A stretch of 64,000 nucleotides of DNA from Kocuria sp. TGY1127_2 (lineage in GTDB: Bacteria; Actinomycetota; Actinomycetes; Actinomycetales; Micrococcaceae): assembly GCF_013394385.1 (NCBI RefSeq), contig NZ_AP022834.1:1550001-1614000 (forward strand), read 5' to 3'. The position numbers and the translations under genes are program-made. Shown piece after piece: positions 43,694-53,050 of this stretch (position 1 is the stretch's first letter; each line of letters begins with the position of its first letter). Below the pieces are notes generated by a model. It was given only the letters and a program-made list of their open reading frames with translations, ran no database searches and was not told the origin of the DNA.

Positions 43694-44155
43694 TCAGACG
43701 AGACAGTCGGGCGGAGGTTCCAGACCGAGTGGGATCATAATTGGGCCCATCTGGCGCCGGTGCGGCAGCTCGGAGATGATCACGTCATCCAGTTCAGCGT
43801 AAAAGGCCTCACGGGCCCGCCGGAGCGCACTACGGAGATGGCAGTCGTGGTCCATGGGACACGTCCCACTGGAGGCTTCGCACTCAACCATTGCCTGATC
43901 CCGCTCCAGCTCGCGAAGTAAATGACCGACGGTTTCCTTGAGTCCCACGGCCGTAATGCTGACTCCTCCACCGCGACCGCGCGAGGCATCGACAAGACCG
44001 AGAGAGCTCAATCGTGTGACGGACTTGGTCACGTGGTTATAAGGAGTGCCCACACCGTCTGCGATCTGCGCTGAGGTGAGTTTTGTACCGGACTCGGTTG
44101 CGGAGAGCAACATCATGACCCGGAGAGTGACGTCGGAGAATGCTGTGAGTCGCAC
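43694..44155 (-). CDS. nsrR: Rrf2-family NO-sensing repressor NsrR
   Basis: 153-aa Rrf2 regulator starting VRLTAFSDVTLRVMMLLSA, the typical NsrR N-terminus, so I chose the GTG at 44155; a longer frame to 44287 has no support. The HTH lies at about residues 26-58. Cys92, Cys99 and Cys105 (ECEASSGTCPMDHDC) form the [4Fe-4S] site that reacts with NO and releases DNA. AGGAGGG lies very close to the GTG (3-base gap), which may lower translation. It probably represses hmp, whose gene follows. Confidence 0.92.
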   Translation of the reverse strand: MRLTAFSDVTLRVMMLLSATESGTKLTSAQIADGVGTPYNHVTKSVTRLSSLGLVDASRGRGGGVSITAVGLKETVGHLLRELERDQAMVECEASSGTCPMDHDCHLRSALRRAREAFYAELDDVIISELPHRRQMGPIMIPLGLEPPPDCLV

Positions 44156-44508
44156 TGCCCTCCTTTGGGATTCTATGGGTGCGGCCCCGAAGCCGCGGGC
44201 TGGCGCTGTGCTCGAATGGGAGAACTTATTGTATCCGCATCGGCAAGAGTTAGTCTTCTGCGCACGCCTCACCACGAGCGCTGGCATGGCCGTTCGCGAA
44301 CGTTCTTTCCGAAATCGGCGTCCGTGCTACGTCGGTGCTGATCACGTCAATCCTCGCGGCCGTGAGTAGACTGGACCGCATTCAGAGCGACGGCCATTGC
44401 CTTCTACCTGAATGGCCGGGATAGGAACCCTACGCGGGGCCCGCCGGATACCCGCGCCGTTTTCCCACTCGATTTCAGTACCAACGCACGGCAAGGGTGA
44501 TTCTTGTG
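44156..44508. other. divergent gap between nsrR and the FUSC gene
   Basis: 353 bases holding promoters for nsrR (minus) and the FUSC-family gene (plus). No gene, hairpin with T-run or clear dyad was found. Confidence 0.5.
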
Positions 44509-45681
44509 ATGCCAGAGTGGCTACGCCAGCCAGCTGACGGGATGCGCAAAGCGACCGAAATCGCCGGCGCCCACCGGGACAGCCTGTTGTTGTTGCTCAA
44601 GGGCGTCCTCGCAGCAACGGCAGGATGGTTTATTGCCGACACCCTGCTCGGGGCCCCCTCGCCGACCTTCGCGCCCTTCGCCGCTTTGCTCACAGTGCAG
44701 GCGACCATTTCTGGGTCCCTGAAAGACGGGGTGCGATTCATGGTATGTGGAGTGGCGTTGGCGACGCTCGTAACGGCTCTCGTGGGCACCTCAACGGCCA
44801 GCTTCGCGGGCCTCGTGCTCCTGGCCTCGGCCTTGGGTCGGTGGCGGAGGCTGGCTCCGCAGGGGACCCAAGTAGCGGTGTCCGCTCTGTTCGCTTTCGC
44901 CGCGCTCCTGCAGTCTGATTCCCCCACCATCGATCTGTACAACGTCGCGAGCATGGTAGGTCTGGCCCTACTCGGCTGTTGCCTCGGAGTGGTCACGAAT
45001 ATGGTGGTCGTGCCGCCGTTGCGTTACCGTTCCGCCGAATACGGTATCAGCGCGCTATCGCAATTCATGACAAGCTTGCTGACAGACGTTTCGGAAGGTT
45101 TGCGCGAGGGAATCCCCGACCAGCACCAGGCCGATGGGTGGGTCCAACGCGCCGAAGACTACTCGAGACTGGTGGCTCAAGCACGCGCCGGAATCGAAGG
45201 GGTTGCCCAGAAAATGCGGTTCAACCCACGGCGAATATTCCAACACAGCTCGGGGTCATACGAGGGTCACCGCATTATCGTCAACACATTGGACCGGGCG
45301 GGCGGCGAAGTTCTCTCCATCACCAGGGCGATGGCCAGCATCCGCGACACAGAGAATAGATCGAAAACCGAGCACGACCGATTCTGCATCGACTACAGCC
45401 AGTTCCTACCCGTAGTAGGTGAAGCCGTTGGCGTGATGGAAGGACTGCGTCGCCCCGAAGACACGGATGATATTGAGCGCCTCGACACCATCGTTGGCCG
45501 AGCACGCACGGCCTACTCCACCATCGCTGAACGCGCCAGGGACTACCAACTGGACGACCCGGATCAGTGGCCCGTTTACGGCTCCATGCAGATCGACGGC
45601 CACCGTCTGATCGAAGAGCTCACCCACGCCCAGAGCAGTCTCAAACGGCTTGCGACGACGCCGAGAGGGTATGCGGATTAG
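44509..45681 (+). CDS. FUSC-family membrane protein (aromatic acid exporter-like)
   Basis: About 390 aa. The N-terminal membrane domain has six helices (LLLLLKGVLAATAGWFIADTLLGAPSPTFAPFAALLTVQATISGSLKDG), typical of the FUSC/ArAE family, followed by a cytoplasmic helical domain to the end. Such proteins export aromatic carboxylates or related compounds. Start codons at 44497 (GTG) and 44509 (ATG) are both possible; I favour the ATG with AAGGG upstream. It is a single gene followed 53 bases later by an amino acid permease. Confidence 0.82.
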   Translation: MPEWLRQPADGMRKATEIAGAHRDSLLLLLKGVLAATAGWFIADTLLGAPSPTFAPFAALLTVQATISGSLKDGVRFMVCGVALATLVTALVGTSTASFAGLVLLASALGRWRRLAPQGTQVAVSALFAFAALLQSDSPTIDLYNVASMVGLALLGCCLGVVTNMVVVPPLRYRSAEYGISALSQFMTSLLTDVSEGLREGIPDQHQADGWVQRAEDYSRLVAQARAGIEGVAQKMRFNPRRIFQHSSGSYEGHRIIVNTLDRAGGEVLSITRAMASIRDTENRSKTEHDRFCIDYSQFLPVVGEAVGVMEGLRRPEDTDDIERLDTIVGRARTAYSTIAERARDYQLDDPDQWPVYGSMQIDGHRLIEELTHAQSSLKRLATTPRGYAD

Positions 45682-45734
45682 AAGATTGAGGCCCGGAGTA
45701 CCGTGGCCCTCAAGAAGCCTTTCAAGGGAGCATC

Positions 45735-47105
45735 ATGACGAAGCATCCGCAAGACGGGCCGGGTGCCGCCAGGTCCGCCGCAGCCCGGGTTCCATCCAGT
45801 GACCCGGCCACGAGAAGCCTCAAACGGAATGTGACCGGATTCCTGCTCTACGTCTTCATTCTCGGCGATGTCTTGGGGGCTGGCATTTACGCCTTGGTCG
45901 GCCAAATCGCTGGCGAGGTCGGCGGCGTTACGTGGATTCCGATGACGGTCGCTCTGCTTTTGGCTCTGTTGACCGCGGCCTCGTACGCGGAACTGGTAAC
46001 CAAATATCCCCGTGCCGGCGGCTCAGCCGTCTTCGCCGAAAGAGCATTCAACTCTCCGTTGGTTTCATATCTAGTGGGTTTTGCCATGCTGGCCGCCGGC
46101 GTCGTCAGCGCAGCGGCTTTGGCTCTTGCTTTCGCCGGGGATTACCTCGGTTCGTTCGTGCATATCAATCCAGTATTGGGCGCAATTATATTTCTTTGCC
46201 TGGTGGCAGCGCTCAATATGCGTGGAATCAAGGAATCTTTGCGATCCAACGTGATCATGACCATGATCGAGTTCAGTGGTTTGCTGGTCGTCATCATTTG
46301 CGTAGGTGTTCTCGTGGCGAACCACGGGGGCGATCTCACTCGGGCAACTTCTTTTGCGAATGATGTCCAGCCTATTCCGGCTGTGCTGGGGGCGGCCATC
46401 CTGTCCTATTACTCATTCGTGGGATTTGAGACCTCAGCGAACATCATTGAGGAAGTCCGACATCCCAGCAAGGTTTATCCGCGCGCGCTTTTCGGCGCTC
46501 TCATCACGGCGGGCGTGATGTACGCACTCGTCGGCACTGCCGCGTCCGTTGCCGTGGATTCGAATACGTTGGCGCAGTCCTCGGGGCCGCTGAGTACTGT
46601 GATGGGTGCGACAGGTGTGCCCATCCCGGCCTGGATCTTCAGTCTGATTGCGCTAGTGGCTGTGGCAAACGGATCTTTGCTGACCATGATCATGGCCAGT
46701 CGCCTGGCGTATGGAATGGCTCGGCAAGGGATCCTGCCATCCCCTTTGGCAAGAGTGCTTCCACGCAGGCGAACTCCATGGATTGCCATCCTCGTGACGA
46801 CGGTGTGCGCCATTGGCCTGACGGTGGCAGGTTCCGTGGCCGTCCTGGCAGAGACCGTGGTCATATTGCTCTTGCTCGTCTTTCTCAGTACCAACGTCGC
46901 GGTATTGGTCCTGAGGCGCGAAGAGGTTCCACACCAGCATTTCCGTGCGTGGACTTTCGTGCCGGTCCTGGCCATGATCTCCTGCCTGGTCCTGATCTCT
47001 CAGCAGACAGGTGAGGTTTGGCTGAGAGGGGCGGCCATCATGGTCATAGGCTTAGTAATCTACGCGGCCCTTGGTCTCAGTAAGCGATACCGCGGCCGAC
47101 GGTGA
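45735..47105 (+). CDS. APC-family amino acid permease
   Basis: 456-aa, 12-helix transporter of the amino acid-polyamine-organocation family. Helix 1 carries GDVLGAGIYALVGQIAGEVGG (the unwound G-x-G-x-G region), with ITAASYAELVTKYPRAGGSAVFAERAFNSP-like segments in helices 2-3 and SYYSFVGFETSANIIEEVRHPSKVYPRA in helices 6-7. AGGGAG lies before the ATG. The substrate is unknown; basic or small neutral amino acids are possible. It may be transcribed with the FUSC gene. Confidence 0.9.
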   Translation: MTKHPQDGPGAARSAAARVPSSDPATRSLKRNVTGFLLYVFILGDVLGAGIYALVGQIAGEVGGVTWIPMTVALLLALLTAASYAELVTKYPRAGGSAVFAERAFNSPLVSYLVGFAMLAAGVVSAAALALAFAGDYLGSFVHINPVLGAIIFLCLVAALNMRGIKESLRSNVIMTMIEFSGLLVVIICVGVLVANHGGDLTRATSFANDVQPIPAVLGAAILSYYSFVGFETSANIIEEVRHPSKVYPRALFGALITAGVMYALVGTAASVAVDSNTLAQSSGPLSTVMGATGVPIPAWIFSLIALVAVANGSLLTMIMASRLAYGMARQGILPSPLARVLPRRRTPWIAILVTTVCAIGLTVAGSVAVLAETVVILLLLVFLSTNVAVLVLRREEVPHQHFRAWTFVPVLAMISCLVLISQQTGEVWLRGAAIMVIGLVIYAALGLSKRYRGRR

Positions 47106-47339
47106 AAGTATCAGCGAGGCGGAGGGGGACGGATTCCTCGAGCCACGACAATCACGGTTTATTCACTCGTCACCTTGTATCTGGATAGTGAAGCGAAATA
47201 AGTCCGGGCCCCTCTGATCGCGACGCTGGGCCTGTAGCGGCAGATTGCTTTGTTGCTAGTCTTGAGGAAGTCGCGATGTGTTGCCCCGCTGAGTCAAAGG
47301 GTGAGTTGATCGCAAGATCAGGGCACAAAGGAGAGCTCG

Positions 47340-48383
47340 ATGAACACGGACCAGTACGCCAGAGCCTTCCGGAACCTGAGTGAAGAAGTCCATAAGGCCG
47401 GTTTGATCCGCCGGCAGTACACTTTCTATTGGTCAATGATCCTTGGGTGTGTAGCGGTCTTGTTGGGACTGTTGGCCGTCGTGATCGTCCTGGGTGCGAC
47501 CTGGTATCAGATGATAACCGCCGCCCTGATCGGAGCCGTGTTGGCCCAGATAGGCTTTCTCTCTCATGAGGCGGCCCATCGAGAGGTCTTTGCATCCCGG
47601 GCATGGAACGAATGGGTTTCTCGAATCCTGTCCGGCACGCTCATGGGCATGAGCTACAGCTGGTGGATGAACAAGCACAACACCCACCACGCCCATCCCA
47701 ATCAGGAAGGCAAGGATCCCGACGTCGAATCGACGGTACTGACGTTTACTCCCGAAGCCAGTCAGCGGAGGACCGGGCTGAGTGCCAAGCTGGCCGCACG
47801 TCAAGGCGTCTACTTCGTGCCACTGTTGCTTCTCGAGGGATTCAACCTGCACGTCCAATCTCTGAAGATGCTCTTCTCTTCCCCTGCAGTACCTCACCGG
47901 GTCGTAGAAATAAGCCTCATCCTCATTCGACACATCGCATATTTGACACTGTTGTTCACCATGCTGCCTGCGGGTATGGCGGTTGCCTTTGTGGGTGTCC
48001 AGGTCGGCTCCTTCGGCCTCCTTTTGGGAGGTGCCTTCGCTCTGAACCACATCGGGATGCCCACTGTCCCGTCGGGAACCCGCATCGATTTTCTCCGTCG
48101 TCAGGTGGTCATGTCACGCAATATCCACGACGGACTGCTGGTGCGAGTTCTGATGGGCGGTCTCCAGTACCAGATCGAGCATCACTTATTTCCCGCCGCG
48201 CCGCGGACCAGCCTTCCCGCCTTACAAAAAATAGTCCGCAAATACTGCCAGCAATACGACATCCCTTATGAACAAAGAACCCTGCCCGAGGCGGCAGTGA
48301 CCGTCGTGTCGTATTTGAATCAAGTTGGGCTCAAAAACAGGGACCCATATGTCTGCCCCTTGGTGCAGCAATACCGAGGTTGA
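47340..48383 (+). CDS. membrane fatty acid desaturase
   Basis: 347-aa integral membrane di-iron enzyme that introduces a double bond into acyl chains. All three histidine boxes are present: HEAAH at residues 76-80, HNTHH at 113-117 and QIEHH with His281/His282 near the C-terminus. Four to six membrane helices separate them. AAAGGAGAG precedes the ATG. A ferredoxin gene follows 64 bases on and is a likely electron donor. The Q-x-x-H-H third box is usual in front-end and actinobacterial (DesA3/acyl-lipid) desaturases. Confidence 0.9.
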   Translation: MNTDQYARAFRNLSEEVHKAGLIRRQYTFYWSMILGCVAVLLGLLAVVIVLGATWYQMITAALIGAVLAQIGFLSHEAAHREVFASRAWNEWVSRILSGTLMGMSYSWWMNKHNTHHAHPNQEGKDPDVESTVLTFTPEASQRRTGLSAKLAARQGVYFVPLLLLEGFNLHVQSLKMLFSSPAVPHRVVEISLILIRHIAYLTLLFTMLPAGMAVAFVGVQVGSFGLLLGGAFALNHIGMPTVPSGTRIDFLRRQVVMSRNIHDGLLVRVLMGGLQYQIEHHLFPAAPRTSLPALQKIVRKYCQQYDIPYEQRTLPEAAVTVVSYLNQVGLKNRDPYVCPLVQQYRG

Positions 48384-48447
48384 AAAACGATCAATGTCCA
48401 TCCCGGGGAGATGCAGTATCTTCTGAGGACCGAAACGGAGGATTATC

Positions 48448-48663
48448 ATGAAAGTTACCGTCCATGCGGAAATGTGTGTTGCATCAGGAAACTGTGGACT
48501 TGTAGCACCGAACGTATTCCAGAACCCAGAAGAATACGACGGATTCGTGAAACTTGTGAACCCGGACCCGCCAAAGAGTGAGTGGACCGCCACGCGGCTC
48601 GCAGAGATCCAGTGCCCCTCGGGAACCATCCAAATCGACGGGCACCCGTTGCCGCCCCAATAG
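48448..48663 (+). CDS. [3Fe-4S] ferredoxin
   Basis: 71-aa ferredoxin with three cluster cysteines: Cys10 and Cys16 (CVASGNC, C-x5-C) and Cys56 (CPSG). The missing fourth Cys at the middle of the first motif points to a [3Fe-4S] cluster, as in cytochrome P450 partner ferredoxins. GGAGG lies before the ATG. No P450 is nearby; the desaturase just upstream is the probable partner. Confidence 0.9.
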   Translation: MKVTVHAEMCVASGNCGLVAPNVFQNPEEYDGFVKLVNPDPPKSEWTATRLAEIQCPSGTIQIDGHPLPPQ

Positions 48664-48822
48664 CCTGGCGCGAAACTCCCCATCCGCAAGCGAATTTCAG
48701 GTTAAGCATGACGCAGCCGCGTGACTGACGCGTGAGACATCAACTACGGTTTCGCCCGTTGCCAGGCCGTTGCTGAGAAGGGTCACCGGCGACCGGCAGA
48801 GGCTTCGCCGGCCCGGCCCGAC

Positions 48823-50388
48823 TCACCATTGTCGGGCATTTGCGCGCACCGAGTAGTCCGGCCAGGGAAGTTCGATCGGCGCCTCGAAATCTTTCGGCAG
48901 CAATGCGGGCATCGGTTTCTCTTCGGTTCGTCGGTCGAATTCAGCTCTCGCCTCTTCGAGGATTTCCGGCCGGTCGAACAGATCGAGGAATGTACCGGCG
49001 ACGGTCTTTCCCGCAGTGACGATCGTCGGGGCTATCGTTTCGGGGATCCCACCGAGAGCGTTCATCACCCACGCCGGGTATTGGCCTCCGCCTTTCGCTG
49101 TCGCGAGGGTCGGGCGAGAAACATAAAAACGCACAAGCGGGGCGTAATGCGACATTTCGACGTAGTCATCGCTTGTCCAATTCCGTTGCCAAGCCGGCAT
49201 CTGCTCACGAAGCAACCGTTCCGCCTCGGCCGGTTCGATGAGCTGTTCGGTCTTGTCGAGGAACGGACGATCCATGGGTTCGAGGCCCAGGCTCTTCTGA
49301 ATCTTATGTGCCACCGCGACCGCTTCGGGACCGTAGGAAGGTGGACCGACCTGTTCGAGGTTCTCATACAGCGCCTGTGCCAGGACATGATTCGTTCGTC
49401 CTGGGCGGCTTCTTGCAACCCACCTCTCCTCAAGTTCGCAATGGGCCATTACCGCCGCCGCCGCTGCATTGCGGTCGAGCACTGCAAGGATATGTTCGGC
49501 CATTTCGATGTCGGGTGTGCGCCAGGAGAACTGGAGTCGTGCTACTCGCTGAGGCAGATTGTCCGCTGTGGCCTGCCCATCGCTGAGGATCGCATCGGAG
49601 AAGCTCCAGCCTCCGGTGGCCGGAAGCATCGAATCGAGCATGGTCCGGGATGCGGTGTACATCTGTGACAGCGCTACATTTGCTCCCGGCGCCCGAGCAG
49701 CGGAGTGTGACGCTGGAATGGGCGAGTTCGGATCCGCCGTCGAAATCTGCCAGGTTTCGGGGTGATCGCAGACGAAGCTGTAGACCTTGGAGTAGTAGGC
49801 CCCGCAGTGGGTGTCCCATCGAGCGGTGTTGCACAGGGGAAGCATGTAGAAGGGGTGGAACGAGACGATGGCGTCGACGTCGTCGTAGTAGCCCCGTAGA
49901 CCGTGGACGACCTTTGAACCGTGCATTTTCTCTGCGGGCTCGCCCGTGTATTTCAGAGTTCCGTGGATCTGATGGACCTCCATGGCGTGTTTGGTGGCCA
50001 ATAAACCTGCCAGTGTAGAGATCCCTAGGGCCGAATGCGGGTCCGTGTGGCCCGGAGAGAACCGGCTCAGACCCTCGCGCGGAGCTTCCGTTGTCCTGGC
50101 AGCCTGGTTGTTTCCCGGCACGGCATCGTACTCGGCGTACGTCAGGAGTCTGGGTCCTTCTCCGTTTGACCACACCGCGGAAAATGCCGTCGGCATTCCT
50201 GCCGATCCGTCCTCGACCTCGAAGCCTTCATCCTGTAGGAGCTCGACGTACCAACGCTGGGACCTGTATTCGCGCCATGCAGGCTCGGCCAGTTCCCAGA
50301 TGTGCGTGTGCCATTCGAGGAGTTCGTCGAGGTGCTCGTCAATCCAGGTACGAGCGGTCTCCTTGGCAGAGGTGTGCATGGGTGACAT
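48823..50388 (-). CDS. M20-family amidohydrolase (AbgB-like)
   Basis: 521-aa zinc hydrolase of the M20/AbgB group. It has HTHIWELAEPAWREYRS near the N-terminus, LTYAEYDAVPGNNQ (the first metal region), PGHTDPHSALGISTLAGLLA, KYTGEPAEKMHGSKVVHGLRG, and a dimerisation insert in the middle. AbgB relatives hydrolyse p-aminobenzoyl-glutamate or other N-acyl amino acids. It is the last gene of a five-gene operon, 20 bases after the D-2-hydroxyacid dehydrogenase stop. It may release an amino acid or amine from an imported conjugate. Confidence 0.87.
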   Translation of the reverse strand: MSPMHTSAKETARTWIDEHLDELLEWHTHIWELAEPAWREYRSQRWYVELLQDEGFEVEDGSAGMPTAFSAVWSNGEGPRLLTYAEYDAVPGNNQAARTTEAPREGLSRFSPGHTDPHSALGISTLAGLLATKHAMEVHQIHGTLKYTGEPAEKMHGSKVVHGLRGYYDDVDAIVSFHPFYMLPLCNTARWDTHCGAYYSKVYSFVCDHPETWQISTADPNSPIPASHSAARAPGANVALSQMYTASRTMLDSMLPATGGWSFSDAILSDGQATADNLPQRVARLQFSWRTPDIEMAEHILAVLDRNAAAAAVMAHCELEERWVARSRPGRTNHVLAQALYENLEQVGPPSYGPEAVAVAHKIQKSLGLEPMDRPFLDKTEQLIEPAEAERLLREQMPAWQRNWTSDDYVEMSHYAPLVRFYVSRPTLATAKGGGQYPAWVMNALGGIPETIAPTIVTAGKTVAGTFLDLFDRPEILEEARAEFDRRTEEKPMPALLPKDFEAPIELPWPDYSVRANARQW

Positions 50389-50408
50389 GGAGTCTTCTTT
50401 CGAATATT

Positions 50409-51428
50409 TCAGTCGTGTGGAGGAAAACCCTGGGGCTTCGGGGCATTTACCGGTGAATCGGGTTGGCAGGTCCGAACAAAGCTGATCGCGTTCTGAGCCT
50501 GAATTCGCACATAGTCAATGAGCGTTCGATCGGAGTAGTAGGCGATATGCGGAGTGATGATGACCTCGCTTCGACCCACGAGCGGATGCTCGCCAGAAGG
50601 CGGCTCTTCATCGAGTACATCGAGTGCTGCGCCGGCCAGATGCCCGGATTCGAGTGCGGAGGCAAGCGCCGAGTGATCGATGAGGCCTCCCCTGGAAACG
50701 TTGACGAGGAAGGACTTCTCCGGCATTCGCGCCATGAAATCCGCATTGATCATGGTCTGAGTGGTCTGGCTCAGAGGAAGATGTAGACAGAGCACATCGG
50801 CTTGGGTTCGCACGTCTGCCAGTTCGCACCGGCGGATCCCGAGCCGTTCAATATCCGACTGAACCTCTGCAGTGTTCGGCAGGTACGGGTCGTATCCGAT
50901 GACCTCGGCGAACAACGGAGACGCCATGTGTGCCAATTTCTTTCCGATCCGGCCGAGGCCGAGCACTCCGAGCGTCAGTTCGCTCAACCGTCGCGGGGCT
51001 ACCGGTGCCCGATCGTTCCAATCCAGTGGATTGGCTGAGTGCGTGTAGAAAGGCAACTGGCGGAGGCCGGCCAGGAGGATGGACAGAGCATGTGTCGCGA
51101 CTTCTTCCGTGGCTGCACCAGGAACATTGGTCACAAAGATCCCATGGTCGGTCGCGGCCTCGACATCCACGTTGTCGGTTCCCATGGACATCAACGAGAT
51201 GAGCTTCAGACTCGGCAGCCTTTCGATCATGTCTCGGGTGATCTCTGAGTAGCCGGGCAGCAGGACTTCGGCACCCTGTCCACCACTGACGATCGCTTCA
51301 GGCTCCCGAGTACCGAGTACCCGGACCTCGAATCCGGCTTCTTCGAGCAGCGTGATGCCCGGGGTGATGTCCGTGTCATCGACATCGGTATAGACAGCAA
51401 CTGGTGGAATCGGATTCGTCGTGGTCAC
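50409..51428 (-). CDS. D-2-hydroxyacid dehydrogenase (NAD-dependent)
   Basis: 339-aa dehydrogenase with the family order of flavodoxin-like and NAD domains. The NAD motif is VLGLGRIGKKLAHMASPL, followed by LCLHLPLSQTTQTMINADFMARMPEKSFLVNVSRGGLID and the catalytic His in EVIITPHIAYYSD. It reduces 2-keto acids to D-2-hydroxy acids or the reverse. The GTG start overlaps the ThDP-enzyme stop by 4 bases (GTGA). In context it may act on a 2-keto acid made or used by the ThDP enzyme. Confidence 0.9.
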   Translation of the reverse strand: MTTTNPIPPVAVYTDVDDTDITPGITLLEEAGFEVRVLGTREPEAIVSGGQGAEVLLPGYSEITRDMIERLPSLKLISLMSMGTDNVDVEAATDHGIFVTNVPGAATEEVATHALSILLAGLRQLPFYTHSANPLDWNDRAPVAPRRLSELTLGVLGLGRIGKKLAHMASPLFAEVIGYDPYLPNTAEVQSDIERLGIRRCELADVRTQADVLCLHLPLSQTTQTMINADFMARMPEKSFLVNVSRGGLIDHSALASALESGHLAGAALDVLDEEPPSGEHPLVGRSEVIITPHIAYYSDRTLIDYVRIQAQNAISFVRTCQPDSPVNAPKPQGFPPHD

Positions 51429-53047
51429 AGATCCTCCTCGTGTGTGTACTCGGCAACGTCAATGTGGATCACCTGTAGACCTCCGGCAACCATGGCGGAA
51501 TCCATTGCAGCCGCCAGGCCTGCCCGTGTCCTCACACGAGTCCCAGCCCCTCCGAAAGCTGCAGCCAGTCCCACCCAATCGGGTTGGAGGAGGTCAACAC
51601 CGATCGGAGGTATACCGAGATCGGCCTCATTCTGTCTGATCTCTCCGTAGCCGCCGTTGTCGACAACGACGACGGTGACGTCCTGGTCTTGTTCGACCAC
51701 TGTGATGAATTCCTGCACGGAGAACATCAGCGCACCGTCACCGATCACGGCGAAAGACGCCCTTTCGGGGGCGGCGATCCGCGCGCCGAGAGCGGCGGGC
51801 AGTCCATAACCGAGAGTCGCGAAGGTCCCCATGTACGGAGTCGAGTTCGGTCTCGACGCGGAGAAAACATTAAGCAGGCCGCCGTAGGCGATCCGTGAGG
51901 AGTCGGTTGCCAGAATCGCATCATCCGGCAGCGCAGAAACGATGTCCTCAGATAGTTGCGTGTTCTGCGCGGACAATTTCCGGCAATCGTCGTGAGCAGA
52001 GTTCAAGAGCTCGGCAACGATGGGCTCCGGGTTACTTGCCTCGCCGTCTCCGAGCTCCTGGACAAGAGCGCCGATCACGGCGGAGGCCTCTCCGACGAGG
52101 CCGAGTTCTGCCTGCTGGTTCTTGTTGATCTGCGATTCGAGGATATCGACCCGGATGACGGAACCGGTTGCGTCAAGACGATCAACCCAGAGTTCGGCGT
52201 CTCCGAGCTTCGACCCGATGACCAGCAGCACGTCTGCCGACCTGGCGTACTCGCGAATCGAGGGCAAACGCAGGTTGGAACCCAGAGAGAGCGGGTGCGT
52301 CTCGTCGAGCACGCCTTTGCCGTTGAGAGTTGTGACCACGGGGGCTCCCAAACGCTCAGCAAGGTGACGCACCTCGGAGGCGGCAGATCGGGCACCGCCT
52401 CCGGCCAAGATCGTCGGGGACGCGGCTGTGGTCAGCCTTCGCGCCGCCTCGGCAATGGCCTCAGCGCCGGGAGGAGGCACGGGGTCGAATGTCTGGGGCT
52501 TGAGGAGGGATGAGTCTACCTCGGTGACCTCGTCGAGAAGGTCGAGAGGGATCTCAATGTAGACGGGCCGGGGCCGGGACGTCGCGAACAGCTCGAAGGC
52601 GTCGTGAATGGAACCTATCGCTTCTGCGACCGTCGTGACGCGACGCGCCCATTCAACGACCGCGGAGGCGGCACCCAATTGGTCCTTGGTCTCGTGCAAA
52701 GTCCCTGCGTCGGCGAACCTGGCTCCACGCGGTTGTCCCGGTGACAGGATGATCATGGGCCGGGATTCGCAGAAGGCCGTGCCTGCGGCCGAAAGCGCAT
52801 TGAGCAGGCCGGGCCCGCTGGTCGTGAGTACGACGCCGGGAAGTCCGCTCTGCAGTGACCATCCGTCGGCCGCGTATCCGGCGCCTTGCTCGTGCCGGGT
52901 CGTGACGGCTCGAATGCCCAAGTCAGTCAGCGGACGATAGAACTCGAGGTTGTGAGTCCCGGGAATGCCGAAGACGGTGTCGATGCCGTAACCTCTCAGC
53001 ATCTCCATGACGGCCCAACCGGTGGTCCTCTTCTTCTGCGTCTCCAT
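51425..53047 (-). CDS. thiamine diphosphate-dependent enzyme (acetolactate synthase / benzoylformate decarboxylase-like)
   Basis: 540-aa ThDP enzyme with the three-domain POX fold. The catalytic Glu is in RHEQGAGYAADGW (about residue 53), the central domain starts at PTILAGGGARSAASEV, and the ThDP motif is GDGALMFSVQEFITVVEQDQDVTVVVVDNGGYGE, with GDG and the usual NN replaced by DN. Members carboligate or decarboxylate 2-keto acids. It starts 3 bases after the amidohydrolase stop. The substrate is unknown; with the hydroxyacid dehydrogenase next to it, a 2-keto acid is likely. Confidence 0.87.
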   Translation of the reverse strand: METQKKRTTGWAVMEMLRGYGIDTVFGIPGTHNLEFYRPLTDLGIRAVTTRHEQGAGYAADGWSLQSGLPGVVLTTSGPGLLNALSAAGTAFCESRPMIILSPGQPRGARFADAGTLHETKDQLGAASAVVEWARRVTTVAEAIGSIHDAFELFATSRPRPVYIEIPLDLLDEVTEVDSSLLKPQTFDPVPPPGAEAIAEAARRLTTAASPTILAGGGARSAASEVRHLAERLGAPVVTTLNGKGVLDETHPLSLGSNLRLPSIREYARSADVLLVIGSKLGDAELWVDRLDATGSVIRVDILESQINKNQQAELGLVGEASAVIGALVQELGDGEASNPEPIVAELLNSAHDDCRKLSAQNTQLSEDIVSALPDDAILATDSSRIAYGGLLNVFSASRPNSTPYMGTFATLGYGLPAALGARIAAPERASFAVIGDGALMFSVQEFITVVEQDQDVTVVVVDNGGYGEIRQNEADLGIPPIGVDLLQPDWVGLAAAFGGAGTRVRTRAGLAAAMDSAMVAGGLQVIHIDVAEYTHEEDL

Positions 53048-53050
53048 GGT

